Of a DNA stretch of 64,000 nt, positions 22,835 to 34,375 are shown piece after piece. This stretch comes from Roridomyces roridus (lineage: Eukaryota > Basidiomycota > Agaricomycetes > Agaricales > Mycenaceae). The notes below the pieces were generated by a model that was given only the letters and a program-made list of their open reading frames with translations, searched no databases and had not been told where the DNA came from. Location: contig JARKIF010000058.1 in NCBI GenBank assembly GCA_029378245.1, positions 124,001 through 188,000 of the forward strand, in the 5' to 3' direction. Position 1 is the stretch's first letter. Every line of letters begins with the position of its first letter. Position numbers and translations under genes: made by a program.

Positions 22835-24012
22835 GTGCGTGTATGGAAGGATACGTGTAGCAAAATTATTTGCAACACCACCAAAGGACTCACATAGAAA
22901 AAAAAGCACCACCTAGCTGAATCATGAGAAAAGAGCACCACTTGGAAAACAAGTGCCACCACTTGAGATTTGAAGCCACTTGGAAACCACCACTGTCAGC
23001 TTGTCTCGCCGACGCAAACTGATGTGATGGGCTGCCGAATGATAACAAAATCAACGGCAAACTGCTCCATCAGCCATCTCAGATCTGGCTGATGGCCATG
23101 GTAAGTATTTCATCTTGCAGCTTCATCATTAAGTACCGCTAATCCGCACTCTGCCAGCCTTCAATGTTGAACCAAGGGACTGAGAACCAAGGGACTGAGC
23201 TCCAGATAGATATCCTTTGATCCAACAGCAGGGTTCTCGGTGGCAGCAGAGCATCAAGAATTGAATGAACCTTGCTGTCACGTGCTGACCTATTTGCGCA
23301 CGTGACAACGCCAAATAAACCCGATATACATTGGCGCCGTACAGCGTTAAAGTCATGGGAACCCCGTCTCTATCGGATTGAGGAAGAAGCCGAAGAAGAC
23401 ATTATTTAAAGACGTGGGACAGTTTCATATTTATGAACGACAGCGTGGATGAGGGAAGGAGTTTTCCATCAGTGAACTGTCAGATCATGACAGGCTTCTA
23501 TGAAGAACACGGTGTAGACATGACAATAGGAGACGACAAAGGTGCAGGACAATAGTGCATGTCGGAAGCCAGGACAATTAGTGTAGCATCGTAGATCTAT
23601 CCCTCATAGTATAAAAGCAGTACATAGCTAGTCGTCGTATTCTGTACCCTCTCCTAGACTTTTATTCAGTTCATTTTACGAGCTTTAGTAGCGCACTACC
23701 CAATCCACAGCATCTTACCGCTGTTGGACGCGTGAAACAAGTCTTGTCGTGACACTTGCTGTGGGTCTACATCTATAGTCTTGGTGGATTCCGGCAATGT
23801 AGCAGCCGAGACATTGCCGTCTGGTGGAAATCATCAATGATTGATTTCCTGGCATGTGCCACGGCATCTGTCATGTCCCTCAAATTTCTTAACTCCGAAG
23901 GTTGCGTCTTTTTCTCCGAACACCCTAAGTGGTGCATTTTTTGTGTTCCAGGTGGTGTCATTTTCCTGATTCACAGAATAATTTTGCTACCTATATCCTG
24001 CCATATGCGTGC
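22835..24012. mobile_element. terminal-inverted-repeat element, split by a solo LTR
   Basis: The left edge (gcgtgtatgg, aggata, gtagcaaaattatt) reappears as its reverse complement at the right edge (aataattttgctacc, tatcc, ccatatgcgtg). The inverted similarity extends inwards through a run of caccacc/ggtgg motifs. Without the 479-bp LTR inserted at 23276 the element is about 0.7 kb and has no coding capacity, so it would be non-autonomous. Exact termini and target duplication were not resolved. Confidence 0.5.
23276..23754. repeat. solo LTR with 5-bp target duplication
   Basis: A 479-bp block begins TGTCACG and ends CGTGACA (a 7-bp inverted terminus with TG..CA ends) and is flanked on both sides by CTTGC (23271-23275 and 23755-23759). 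A TATA-like tataaaagcag at about 23,610 is in the usual LTR position for plus-strand transcription. No internal retrotransposon sequence is attached, so this is a solo LTR left by LTR-LTR recombination. Confidence 0.85.
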
Positions 24013-25024
24013 AATCAACGCCTCGCAAAAAAAAGAGTCCGTGGCAATATGCACCCTGAGTCTCTATTCCAGAGTGAAGAGTGATTCATTGAAAGCACTG
24101 AAATTTCCCTTCGGAAGTGCGAAACCGCTGATCATTTGCCATTGTCGGATTGATTGGCTGTCGCTTGCCGTCTGGTTGAGTGTCTCCAGTAGATTAAGAT
24201 TGACCGGATGCCAAGTATGTACGACAAAAAGAAGTCGACAAAGGCTATTAGCCGATCCCGAATCGAACGAGGGCGACTTGAAAGACGGGCGCCGGCTTGA
24301 ATCAATAACAGGATATCCAGCTGGATACGACAACCGACCAAGCACTACGAGCATTGAAATACCCTGGACCGATCAAGTTCTCGGCAACCAAATCTCGTGC
24401 AAAGCCACCGAACCAAGATTGCTATAACAGACTGCCGTCGTGGTCATGTTTACCGCTCTCAGGCTGAAGTCTACCTACCAAATTTCAACCTAAAATGAGC
24501 CCCCAGTCCAGGTTCGGCCACTGCGGGACGGTTTATGCCAAGAACGAGGCCTAAGCCCTCTCGAGATCAGCAAATTCGAGTCCCCAGGAATGTTCCTAGC
24601 AGCGACGTCGATGACGGCAGTCCCGCGTCGAAATTCACCCCGCGATTCATTTGCTCTGCCGCCGGCCATGAGTATTTCCGTCTCAAGGAGAGCGGCGGCA
24701 AACACGGGATGTTTGGTGAGTGTGCTGAACGCGTATGCGACCGATCCGACGGCGCCTCCAGACAGCTGGTCCAGTGAATTTTACGCATTAAAATGGGTTA
24801 TAACCCATGTGGCCAATGCATTAAACCAGGGTTATTTGTAGGGAGGCTCAAATGGGATGCGGCAGGGCTGCCGGAGCTCGCTGCTGCCGATCTCTCGACT
24901 TTCGGTGATGTATGTGCTCTAAACCTACTATAGAAATCGACAACACTCGAAGAATCTAACCAGATGAGTCGAGATACAGACGAATCTATATCCAACTAAC
25001 CCAATCACGAAGCTCCGGGGCGAG
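24013..25024. other. no supported gene
   Basis: Short frames occur on both strands (24590-24841 plus, 24490-24705 minus) without motif. A perfect 16-bp palindrome (atgggttataacccat) lies near 24,795. Nothing else is seen. Confidence 0.4.
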
Positions 25025-26370
25025 TGACAACTATTGAATAGCGGGAATGTGGCGAGTATAAGTCCCTAGTACAGGGCCTTGTAAAGGTTGTAGGGAATTG
25101 GGTGATATAGTCTCGGATACGATGTCGAAACAAAGTATTGTGAATTGAGATCCTTGATATGAACCAAGAATGACAATTCTAAAGCGTTTTGTAGATGGTA
25201 AAGCTTCACAGCTAACACAAAAGATAGATTGAGTTTGGCTAAAGCCAGGTTTTGCAATAAAGCAGGTTTTTGGGTCTCTCGATCCCTTTTTACACTGGTA
25301 TCCGAAGACGACAGCGACCGATACAACACGGATTTCATAGATTCCAACACTTCACAACTCTGAACACACAAATAACCCTTGACAGACTCAGGTACGACAC
25401 AATCCAACAGATACTGATTCCAACACACTGGTTCACACTCAAGTCACACACACAATAGCCAACTAACAAATGTTTAGATTTTCAATAGCGATTGCTTAAC
25501 TACGCAATGCACCGTCGAAAGCCTCGGACAAAACCCTTGATCGCAGCTGGTAGCTTGCTAGTGGGGGAAGTATCCGCTGCCCTCTTGGGTAGCACTCTAT
25601 CTACTTTATACAGGTCCGAGAATCATATGATAGTACAAACGAATGGCGCAATAATTAGAAATGTCCTTGGTATCTGGAATGGAAACACCCTGATTGGTTG
25701 ATTAGAACCGGCCTCGTGTACGGCCGGTGTGCCAAGCCATGATTCCGCGTGGCGGACCTGTCGATCCGTGACTCCAACATTGATCCATGACTCGACTGAT
25801 TTTAGTGAAGTCGTATCCGACCTCTCCCTTGATTGTATACCCTCCAGACGTACGCCCATAGGTTGTAGGTCCAGAATGATACCCATATCTCCGACTACCT
25901 GTCCCGGATACCAGCAGATACTAGTTCAAAGACTAGTATCCGACCCGGATCCTCCTTGTCCCGACTGCTGATGACAACTACGTCACTCCCTTCGGACCCG
26001 CTTCGGCGGTCTACTCATGTTTCAGGCTTTTCGGCCGACTTGCCCATCATCCCGTGAACTTCCGAACCTCCGAATTGCACTCGCACCAAGGTTCGAACAG
26101 CTGACAATCGTACAACGGTTAAGAACTTGTTTAATTGGCGTATCCCATTGGTAGAGCAGGTATCCACAACTCCTACATGTTTCGGAGTGAGCCCGTCGGT
26201 CATATTCAGGTAAATACCCTTCAACCCGTACAGTACTTCTTAAGTATCCACCACACTGACTGTCTCTGGGCTCAACATCAGTCTTGTACTGAGATGACTT
26301 AGCTAGGATACTACCTCTGAAATCGTGCAAAACACGCGTTTTCAAGGGCAGTCAAATTCCATGCTTATCA
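25025..26370 (-). repeat. long LTR-like block 1
   Basis: An AT-rich, CA/TG-repeat-rich, gene-free block that ends at cttatca and is immediately followed by tctccccta, then gaccgtccccggtc. Read on the minus strand this is a purine-rich tract (ggggagatga) directly before a TG start, the layout of a polypurine tract next to a 3' LTR. The same junction occurs at 35798 beside block 2. The left limit (tgacaac at 25025) is a guess from TG..CA logic. No second copy flanks an internal region, so the element would be incomplete. Confidence 0.4.
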
Positions 26371-26865
26371 TCTCCCCTATTTTTAAATCTTGACCGTCCC
26401 CGGTCAACTCGTTTCCTCGCGCTTTTTGCAATTCATTAATCCATTGGTTCCGTCATGATCGACTCTGTCGTGATACCGAGGAGGTGGAACCAAATTAATA
26501 GTCCCCGTCGATCCGTGTTCCGATACACGAGGCTCGAGCATTTGCTCCCGGATACAACCTCCTGACCCCAAATACATCTTTGGTAGCTTCCCCACCGCTT
26601 CAAGTCCGATGAAAATAGAGTTTGCTGGCGGCTGGGACTTTTCTCGGCGGACTTTCTGGTTGCCCTGAAAATCCATGAGTCAGACCCTGCAATTAAATAG
26701 CACTGCCCGCCATCAAACTTCTAGTTCGTAATTTAGGGGCGCCTTCGATTCTCCCAGCTTGCGGATTGCAAGTCTTTCTTTAGACTTGTTTTCTAGCCAA
26801 TCATTAGCCATGAAAATTTTTCAATTGGCTCGATCGCCGCACTCCCTTCTCTTTCTCCTACCACC
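26371..26865. other. spacer between LTR-like block 1 and the intron-rich ORF
   Basis: Holds the gaccgtccccggtc motif and a 91-codon minus-strand frame (26404-26676) that could be the eroded end of a polyprotein but has no motif. Confidence 0.35.
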
Positions 26866-28186
26866 ATGTCTACCAGTTCCTCGCCAGCCAAAACTCAGGC
26901 CACCAAGAAGCTCACAATCGAGTGGACACCCCCTGTTGGGCCCGTCGGCGCTCCTTCTCGATCCTTCTTCGACTTTTTCCGGGGTTCCGACTGCATTGGC
27001 TCGGCCAACTATGTGCTCCGAGTCGCCCACAAGGAAGAGGAGGTCGGCTCCAAGATCTGGTGCCAGTCGGTCCTTGAGAAGATCACCCCTTTCGTAGTGC
27101 GTACTCTCCCTTTTTCGTTCTGAGCTCCTGATCGTTGTATCTAGCGAACCGCGCTGAACTCTTGGGAGAGCCCAAAGGCCGTCTCTGGCTCGACTTTCCT
27201 CTTCTTCCGGGGACTCAAGAGGGTCTACCAGGGAAGCGGAAAGGCCGATCCCTGACTATGAGAGCTTCCCCTGGCCTCCTTCTTCGGTATGTACCCACCG
27301 TTTTTCTGCTTTCCCATTCTTCGTTCTAACGGCGGCGTTTTAGTCCGCGTCCTTTTCCAAGATCTACCAGCTCGAGACGGACCACAAGTCCCCCCACACT
27401 CTGCTTAGCACGGCCAAAGCCCCGTCCTTCAAAACCATATTCCAAGGCCGCGCCCCGCCTTCTCCAGCAAAGCCCTCACCAGTGAAACCTCCTTCGAAAC
27501 GAAAGTGAGATACCCCATCTTCCTTTCGTTTGAATTCGGTACTGATTCCTTTTCTAGGCCCGACGATTCTGTCTCCGAGGAGGAGGAGGACGATGGGTCC
27601 GTCGCAGGATCAGTCACACCTCCTCCAGTTGGTAAAAAGGGCTCTGGGAAACCTGCCTCCAAGAAGGTATGTCCCTTCTTTGATTCGTTTTCATTCCCTA
27701 AACCCCTTTTCAGCGCCGCGTCAACGTCGAGGTCGAAGACGACCACTCTGAAGAGGAGGAGGGGCCCAGTTTTGCCGTGGTCGTGCCTCCTCGTCCCAAG
27801 GGTTCTCGTTCCGGCGTCAAGTCAAGATGGGCTAGTTCCGCCATCGAGGACCAGCAGCTGGATAACATCCCCGAGGATCAGCCCCTGACTTGGAAAACGG
27901 TACGTCTATACCCGGATTCTTCCATTTCTTCCACTAATCCTCCTTCCTTCAGATGAACAACGATCAGAAGGTCGAGCATCTGACCACCCAGCTTCGCAAA
28001 TTGGCCAAGAAGGTCATCATGGAGCGTGATACTTGGCATGGTACGTGTATCTTCCTTAATGGTGACTTTTGTGAGGGCTCGCGGTATGCACATGCATGCC
28101 ATGTTGAAGAGCTGCAAGCGCGAGCAGCGCGAGCCGTCGACGATGGTATTGTGGAGGAGGGAGAGCATGGTGGTGATCACGGATGA
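26866..28186 (+). CDS. intron-rich protein of unknown function beside an LTR block
   Basis: From MSTSSSPAKTQ at 26866 a chain of exons can be followed through introns of about 45-60 nt with clear gt donors and ag acceptors at about 27,096, 27,285, 27,507, 27,667 and 27,900. The protein starts with a compact segment (SFFDFFRGSDCIGSANYVL, VLEKITPFV), continues with FFRGLKRVYQGSGKADP and SASFSKIYQLETDHKSPH, then a Ser/Glu-rich linker (DDSVSEEEEDDGS) and ends with a helical stretch (HLTTQLRKLAKKVIMERD). One frame change near 27,243 is needed, so the copy may be damaged; the last exon is uncertain. No domain is recognised. Its position next to LTR-like block 1, mirrored by another ORF beside block 2, suggests a transposon-linked protein. 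Confidence 0.4.
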
Positions 28187-29109
28187 TCACGGAATGTGTC
28201 TTCCGGAGCAACCTTGAAAGCTCATTGGGCGAGGGCTCAAGACAAATGGGGATCCACCTCTGAAAGGCATTCACAACTGGACCCGAAAGCGCCATTACAA
28301 ATATGATTGAGATGCGAGCGTGACAGCGCCATTCCTATGGAAGGTCGGACACTCAAGCTGATGTGATGGACATCGCTTGACGGCTTCGGGAATTTCACCC
28401 GACAGCCGCTCGCTTACCATGTGATTGCCGTCCATACACCGGTTGTCCCGCGGGGTAGTCGATCGCTCCGCCGAAATCCATGCCCTGTTCAATGCCGAAG
28501 AATGATGGAGCTCGACCGTCAAGCCTCACACTCCTCTTTCTTCTGTACAGATCGCACCACCACCATCAGCTTCCCTCTGCACCACACACCGGCTTTATTC
28601 CCTTCAACTTCCATCCGCACGACTATGGGCAACTCTCGTTGTACCGTATCCGACTTCCAACGTAACATAGTCTTTCATCATCGACTAAACTGTCAGTGGT
28701 TTGGTGTTTGACTGCTGCATCATTCACGGCTAAGTAATTCGGCTTTTCACATCCTGAGCCCTAAAAATACATGTTTACAGTGGTGCGTCGCAGTTCAGAC
28801 ACGTCAATCTGGTCTCTGTAACAGTCAAACAACTCACTGACGTTGCTGCTTTGGAGTCCTTCCTGGATGGCACCCAACTTAGCTCGTGTTCGCACATGCA
28901 ATTGGTTTTCCATGGCAGACCGGTCACCAGTAGTGCTGTGGAGTGTGCAGATGATGGTGGATTATGGAGGTGCGTCGCCCTTGTAATCTACGTCGATCAG
29001 ACTATCCATAGACAATATATGCAGGTCTGGTCATGTTCACCGGCTATAAAGGCAGACGCGATTCCTGCTGCTGCTGCGTTCAAGACTGAGCTCCCCGGAC
29101 CCCGCGAAC
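28187..29109. other. no supported gene
   Basis: Short frames only (28421-28711, 28851-29138), no motif. It borders the Gypsy insertion; 29110-29114 is its target duplication. Confidence 0.4.
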
Positions 29110-29114
29110 CCTCA

Positions 29115-29552
29115 TGTAAGGGCAACTCTGCACACTGAGGATACACGCTCAGCCTGGATAGAGGGGATCCGAAGTGTGAATAAAAGAAATACGAATACAT
29201 CCTGCAACGCACCTGGATAGAGGGGATCCGAAGAGAAATCACTCTAAGGAACCCTCTGCCCAGGTACGGCCTATATACTTATCTAGATCGATCCTTATCC
29301 GACGGGAGCACATGGCGGGAGGCGGATCTTTGATGGATGCATATGGCACGAGCGATGTCGCATGCAGTATCCCATCGTGATCGGAACAACGATGAGCCGG
29401 GGAAGGGTGATGGACCGAGGCCGGTGGAAGAGGCGCGAGGGCGAAGGGGAGTGGAGACCGAGGGGGAGAGGTGAGGTCCGAGGTCCGACGGATCGGAGGC
29501 GTCGGAGGTACCGGAGGACCGGAGAGGGTGCGGAACAGGAGTTCCCCTTACA
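29115..29552 (-). repeat. Gypsy 3' LTR
   Basis: On the minus strand it runs TGTAAGGG to CCCTTACA, an 8-bp inverted terminus. It contains a direct repeat of cctggatagaggggatcc within its outer third. On the plus strand it is preceded by the target duplication and followed by the complement of a purine-rich tract. Confidence 0.9.
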
Positions 29553-29672
29553 TCACCCCCCCCTTTGATTGCGGCGTCCCGACGCAAGGCACGAACGTCG
29601 GCGCGGGGCTTGTCCGGATAGCGGCGGTAGAAATCCGCCACTAGACCCTCGGAGAACAGCTCATATAGTAGC
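29553..29672 (-). pseudogene. Gypsy pol C-terminal fragment and polypurine tract
   Basis: The minus strand encodes LLYELFSEGLVADFYRRYP and DKPRADVRALRRDAAI, the usual end of a Gypsy polyprotein after the chromodomain, followed by aaaggggggggtga directly before the LTR: a polypurine tract. The frame is cut at about 29,672 where unrelated sequence begins. Confidence 0.7.
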
Positions 29673-30013
29673 TATAACGCGATAAGGGTGGGTTATATCC
29701 CGGGGGCTTATTGCGATATCGCTGGGCAGTTGGCCACCATCACCACGGTTGTTCTGTGGGAGCTTGGCACGGTTGTTGGGCGATTTCTGATGCCGTGGAC
29801 AGCCGTTTTGGTGCAGCCGCAAGCTGTCGGAGTTTCAAAAAATGCTCAAGCGATCAAAAAGCCCGAAATTCGCCAAAAAAGAATATTCGAATTGCCGGCA
29901 GGCTCGGCATCTGTACAATACAAAAATATACACCAAAAAGATTGTGCCCCGCTCGCCGTGCACGTTCGCCAGTCGCTCCCCGACGTTCCTGATCGACAGT
30001 CCCTATATCCCAC
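29673..30013. other. junction sequence inside the Gypsy element
   Basis: Begins tataacgcgataagggtgg, which may be the edge of the DNA that entered the Gypsy element; I found no matching opposite edge. No frame is supported. Confidence 0.35.
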
Positions 30014-31316
30014 CTACGCCTCCCCGCCCACCGCTGCCTCAGCATTAGCAGGCGCGCCCTCCACGCCTTCCATCATATCGTTTCCCACGCTGCTCCCACG
30101 CTCCTGCTCCTGCTCGATACCGGTATTGCTGCTGCTGGGTGCCGCCGCGACATCTTCGGCAAGCAGTGCTGCCAGGCCCCTGCGCTTGGCGGGGCGTGTC
30201 CTGCCCTCCCAGTATTTGGGCGGCCTTAGCGGGGTGATCTTGGTGCGGGCTCTCTGCGACAGCGCTGGTAGGATCGTATCGGGGTCGGGCTCTTCTTCAA
30301 CCTCGTCTGGCTCAGCGTCTGCGTAAGAACGCGCCTGCTTCCTCTGCTCCAGAGTCCACAGCACGTCGCGTACCGCGCGTTCCCACTCCAGCCGCTCCAC
30401 ATCCGTCTCGACGCTTGCCTCCCACCACTTCAAGCAGTACAGGACGCTCAGGAGCCCGTTGATCCCAGGCTTCTCGAGCTCCGTCCAGGATCCGCTGCCC
30501 GACTGGACCAGCACACCCTCTTTCACCCTCCACTGCGGGTTTAAGAGGCCCCACCACGCCCAGAACTCCATCGGGAACGTCGCGATGTCCACCGGTTCTG
30601 GCTCTGTTTTGCGACCGCGGCTGACCCAGTAGTGCACCTCCCCCGGTCGTTTCGTCGTTGGCCAGGGTTTCGGCGCCTTTTCACCCTGCGTCCGGTCAGT
30701 TTACTGCCGTAATCACGGGAAAAAGAAAGAACTTACCGCCTTGAGGGCAGGCACTTGCGCCTCGTACTCACACCAAACCTCCACCATCTTCCTCCAATTC
30801 TCGCCCTTCCCGTCCGCATCTTCCAGCAGTGCGTCCTTCCACTCTATCGCCCAGTTGTTCTTAACGCGCAATGCCGAGCGCGTTTGTGGTCGGGGCTTTG
30901 GGCGGGCTGTAGCCACAGGCGCCACCACCTTCTCGTCCTCGCTCTCGTTCGACTCCGTCTCCTTCCCACTGTCCCAAACATCTTCCTCCTCCTCGTTGTC
31001 CCCACGCGCTGTCTGTTTCTTCTTCCTTCCCTTGCCCTTCTTCGCGCGCTTACGCTTCGTCCCGTTGCCCTCCTCCTCCGCAGCCCGTTTCGGCGGCCTC
31101 ATCCCGACAAACGCCGCCGTCGTCACAAGACCCATGTCCCGATTCCGCACGCAATTGTTGGCGGCATTGATCTCACGCTGCAAGTAGTCCCGACCCATCC
31201 GCTGGAGCATCCGTACGCGGATATTCCGCTGGGGCAGCTCCAGCGCGAGCAACTCCGCTCGCAACGCCGGAGACATGTGCGAGAGTCCCCACGTTTCGAG
31301 CGTCTCGGGGATAGCT

Positions 31317-31490
31317 GCAGGAGTGGGTACGGCAGGAGTGGGTACGGTAGTAGTCGATACGGCAGGAGTGGATACGGCTACAGCAGGAGTGGATACGGCT
31401 ACGGCAGGTGTGGATACGGCTACGGCAGGAGTGGGTACGGGAGGAATGGGTACGGCAGGAGTGAGTACAGTAGGAGTGGGGACAGCTGAA
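31317..31490 (-). repeat. minisatellite encoding PAV(P/S)TP repeats
   Basis: Imperfect 15- and 21-bp units based on ggagtg(g/a)(g/a)tacggc, about eight to nine copies, translating on the minus strand to alternating VPTPAVP and VSTPAVA units within the interrupted gene. Confidence 0.8.
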
Positions 31491-31572
31491 GCTGAGGACG
31501 ACGAAAGCACGCCCGACATGATCAGACGATCGTCATCGTCGTCATCGTCCAGTGGCGGGGAGGTGTGGTTGT

Positions 31573-32315
31573 ACCCTTGATGCAATGCGGGCTCATTTGG
31601 CCAGAGCCCGTATTGCATTACGGGCACACCGTGGCCGGCCGGCCAGCATGTGCCCATAATGCATTATGGGTACACAGCCTCTGAACAGTGTGTTGACAGC
31701 AGCACAGCCCCTAACCAAAAACAGCAGACAGAAGGCTGAATTGAACCCACAGCCTCCAGAACACCATTACATAATCAGAATGGCAACTGTTACTACTACA
31801 CTATAATAACCATACTGGTTAAAATATTTGCAGCCCATACAATACCAGCCACCCAACCTAACCCTAACCCAGCATTCACACCCCTAACCACCAATTCACA
31901 GTGGATATTGCCCCTAACCGCCAATTCACGGTGGATTCTGTGAGCGATATTCACAGCCGAGGCTGCGGGGGGGATGTTGACAGTCCTGGGCCACACCAAA
32001 CCTAACCTAACCTAACCTAACCGTCATCTAACCGCCAATTCACGGCGGGATCTCTGTCTGGGGGCATGGTTTGGCTTGATGTTGGCAGCTATCTGTCACT
32101 CTACAATGGTCTAGTTGGTTATGGTGTCTGTCTTCTGCTCTGGTCACTTGACAGCAGGAGGTTTTGGGTTCAATTCCTGCTCTTAACCTTTGAGTTCTTT
32201 TGTGTTTCACCCTATGACCCGTAATGCATTACGGGCACATCCTGGCCGGCCGGCCGGGGCACGCCTGTATTGCAATACGGGTCCCAGCCAAACGCGCCCA
32301 TAATGCATTCTGGGT
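31573..32315. mobile_element. inverted-repeat (MITE-like) element inside the gene
   Basis: About 100 bp at each end are inverted copies: both carry gcccgtattgca and gcattacgggcac, ggccggccggcc and cataatgcatt(a/c)tggg motifs. Each end also contains its own palindromes such as cccgtaatgcattacggg. The interior has no coding frame but holds several cc(a/g)ccaattcac hairpin units, four copies of cctaa in tandem, and a tRNA-like segment. The element interrupts exon 4 of the surrounding gene. Target duplication was not resolved. Confidence 0.7.
32101..32190 (+). other. tRNA-like segment (possible SINE head)
   Basis: TGGTCTAGTTGG (32107-32118) fits an internal polymerase III A box and GGGTTCAATTCC (32167-32178) fits a B box, about 50 bp apart as in a tRNA, with an 8-bp stem (cttctgct/agcaggag) between them. 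The acceptor stem does not close and the anticodon loop is oversized, so it is not a working tRNA. A tRNA-derived SINE or pseudo-tRNA carried by the inverted-repeat element is the best reading. Confidence 0.4.
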
Positions 32316-33825
32316 GCTGCCACTGGTGTGGCGGGAGGTCGACGAGGCCATTCTCCATGGAAGGCTCGGGTGTAATCTGGATGAGGTCCTCGTTGAGGAG
32401 GTGGACGGGAGGAGCTGCGACGCCTCCTGCGTTTCCCGCGGGAGATTGGGTGGCAGCTTTTTTCGCGGCAGGTTTTTTGGCGGGAGCTTTGGACGTCGTC
32501 GAGCTCGAGCCGTGTGTCGCAGCAGTACCGGTCGTCGTAGCAGCAGCGCGAGCAGGCGGGCAGAAGGTGTTCACCGCCTCAGCCACCGACGCATTCGAGA
32601 TATTCTTTCCCGCCTCTAAAATTTAATCAGTCCAAGATCATTGACGGCCGGAAAATTGCACTTACCCACTTCCACCTGCAATACAAACTTCAAAAACCTC
32701 GTCAGGACCTCGCGGTAGTCGTCCGTGTTCCAGTCGACCCAGCTCTCGCCGTTTACGTCACCTACATTGACGCTTCAAGCCAGTCAGCTTCACGCCAACG
32801 GAGAATAGAAGGATGAAACTTACCTCGCAACGTCAAAGTTGCCGCCTTCTCCCACCCTTGCCGCCAAGACGTTGAAGGTATAACCCGTGTAGGCTTTGAG
32901 ACCACCAAGGAGAGGACCGAGGACGGCGGCCATGGTGTTACGACATTCCTGCTGGACGTCGGGGTCGACGCTGGGAAGACATTCGACAGCCTCCTCGTAC
33001 TCTTTGAGAGCAATCTCGTGCTCCTTGTCGCGCTGCTCCCTCAACGCCGCCTGGTCCTCCTGCGACAGCTCAGCGAGCATCTTGGTCGCGAGCGCCACCT
33101 GTAGAGCCAGACGTTGTTCCTTCGGCGGGGTCGGGTGCTCTTTTTTGAAGCGTTTCTCGAATGCTTTCTTGTACTTTTCGTGCTGCATCAAATACTGGGC
33201 TTCGGACGCGCGTCTGGGAGAAGACGACTCTTGGATGGCGCGGAGGCGGGAGAGCCAGGGGAAGAAAGGGTTGCTGCGAATGGACGTCGACGTGGGTCTT
33301 TGTCGGTTGAACCAGCCTTTAATTTTCTGTGCGTAGTTACTTAGTTCCCGCGTGCCATGTGAAACGAAGACGAAGACGGCGTACCTTTTTCAATTGACGC
33401 TGCTTGTCCCCCTTTGCATCCAGATCCTTCTCGGACATGTCCTCGTCCTTCTCCTCCACAGGCTCTGCATCGGGATCAGGCTCCTCATTGAGCTCCAGCC
33501 GCCAAGGGAACTTTTTCCACCACTGAGCAAAGAACGTCCTCCAGAAGTCTTCCAGCGCGCTCTGGTTGCCCGAGCCCTTCCCAGAACCCTTTCTCGCCTC
33601 CGACGCAGTCATGTACACAGGCCACTGCTCCTTCATGAACTCGAAGCGCTGCCCTTGAAAGTGGCAAGCATTGCCTCGTTTTTTGCCCTTGGCCTTCCCC
33701 TTGACAGGCTCTTCGTCATCGCTGTCGGAGCCATTGCTGTCGTCGTTGTCCACGGGCGCAGGCTTGGGGTCGTTAGGGGGTGTCGACGTTGACGCGGTGC
33801 CTTTCTTCTTTTTCGTGCCAGCCAT

Positions 33826-34375
33826 CAGGACGCAAGCAGAGTGAATGAGTTCCTAATCGAGGTGTCGTTGCTTATTTGCTCAGATCCGACGATTTCCCTG
33901 CAAACAATATTTTCATTCCATAGTCGTATATACAGCTAGCTAGAATACAGTAGGGGGCTTAGGCCCAGTCCAAAAGAGTGCAGGAGCCAAGAAAAAGACA
34001 GAATACAAAGAGCAAACTCGAATCGCGCGCATCATGAGTCCATAGCAATCAAGAGTATAAAATATACACCACACCACCCCCCCCCGCTCAAGCCACCTAC
34101 GCATCCATATCCTCCCCCAGCATCCACGCCTGCAGCCGCTCGAGGTTCGCCGACACCATGATCCCGCCAGGAATTCAGGCCTAGCCGAAACGCAGCCGAA
34201 CGCGCGTCTGTGTAACTCTCGTAGAAGACGCTGATACGCAGCGTCACGCGCACTAGTGTATAGTAGATTGCTCGAGTAGGTAATGTCCTAGAAGTAGACC
34301 GCGAAGCGATACAACTCCACAACACACTAACCACACAACACACACAACACACACACAATTCCTTGACTAGCACGC
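33826..34375. other. spacer with a possible 3' gene end
   Basis: The minus strand just before a stop at 34097-34099 reads SANLERLQAWMLGEDMDA, which looks like a genuine protein end, but nothing upstream extends it beyond about 34,170. A poly-C run (34,078) and CA-rich runs (34,325-34,360) follow. Confidence 0.3.

Larger units (their letters stand above)
30014..33825 (-). pseudogene. multi-exon gene of unknown function, interrupted by an inverted-repeat element
   Basis: Minus-strand exons 33825-33385, 33326-32824, 32772-32666 and 32615 onward join in frame. They encode a Lys-rich start (MAGTKKKKGT), FEFMKEQWPVYMTASEAR, KIKGWFNRQRPTS, a long charged helical region (EYEEAVECLPSVDPDVQQEC), GLKAYTGYTFNVLAARVGE and DVNGESWVDWNTDDYREVL. 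Exon 4 runs into a 743-bp inverted-repeat insertion at 32315; the gene resumes at about 31,570 with an acidic and PAVSTP-repeat region, a basic nuclear-type stretch (KRKRAKKGKGRKKK) and an exon end at 30737. The last exon (30685-30014, phase 0) has FWAWWGLLNPQWRVKEG. Apart from the insertion all frames are open. Function is unknown. A nuclear protein is inferred from composition. The locus lies inside the Gypsy element, so it may be transposon-borne. Confidence 0.6.

Noticed and set aside
30741..31489. Long plus-strand frames (148 and 244 codons) opposite the interrupted gene
   Set aside because: They are mirror images of the charged and PAVSTP repeats on the coding strand; low complexity keeps them open.
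31996..32025. CCTAA repeats as a possible telomere
   Set aside because: Only about four pentamer units, inside a MITE-like element, and the fungal telomere repeat is normally the hexamer TTAGGG.
32101..32190. Functional tRNA gene
   Set aside because: A and B boxes fit, but the acceptor stem does not pair and the anticodon loop is too large.
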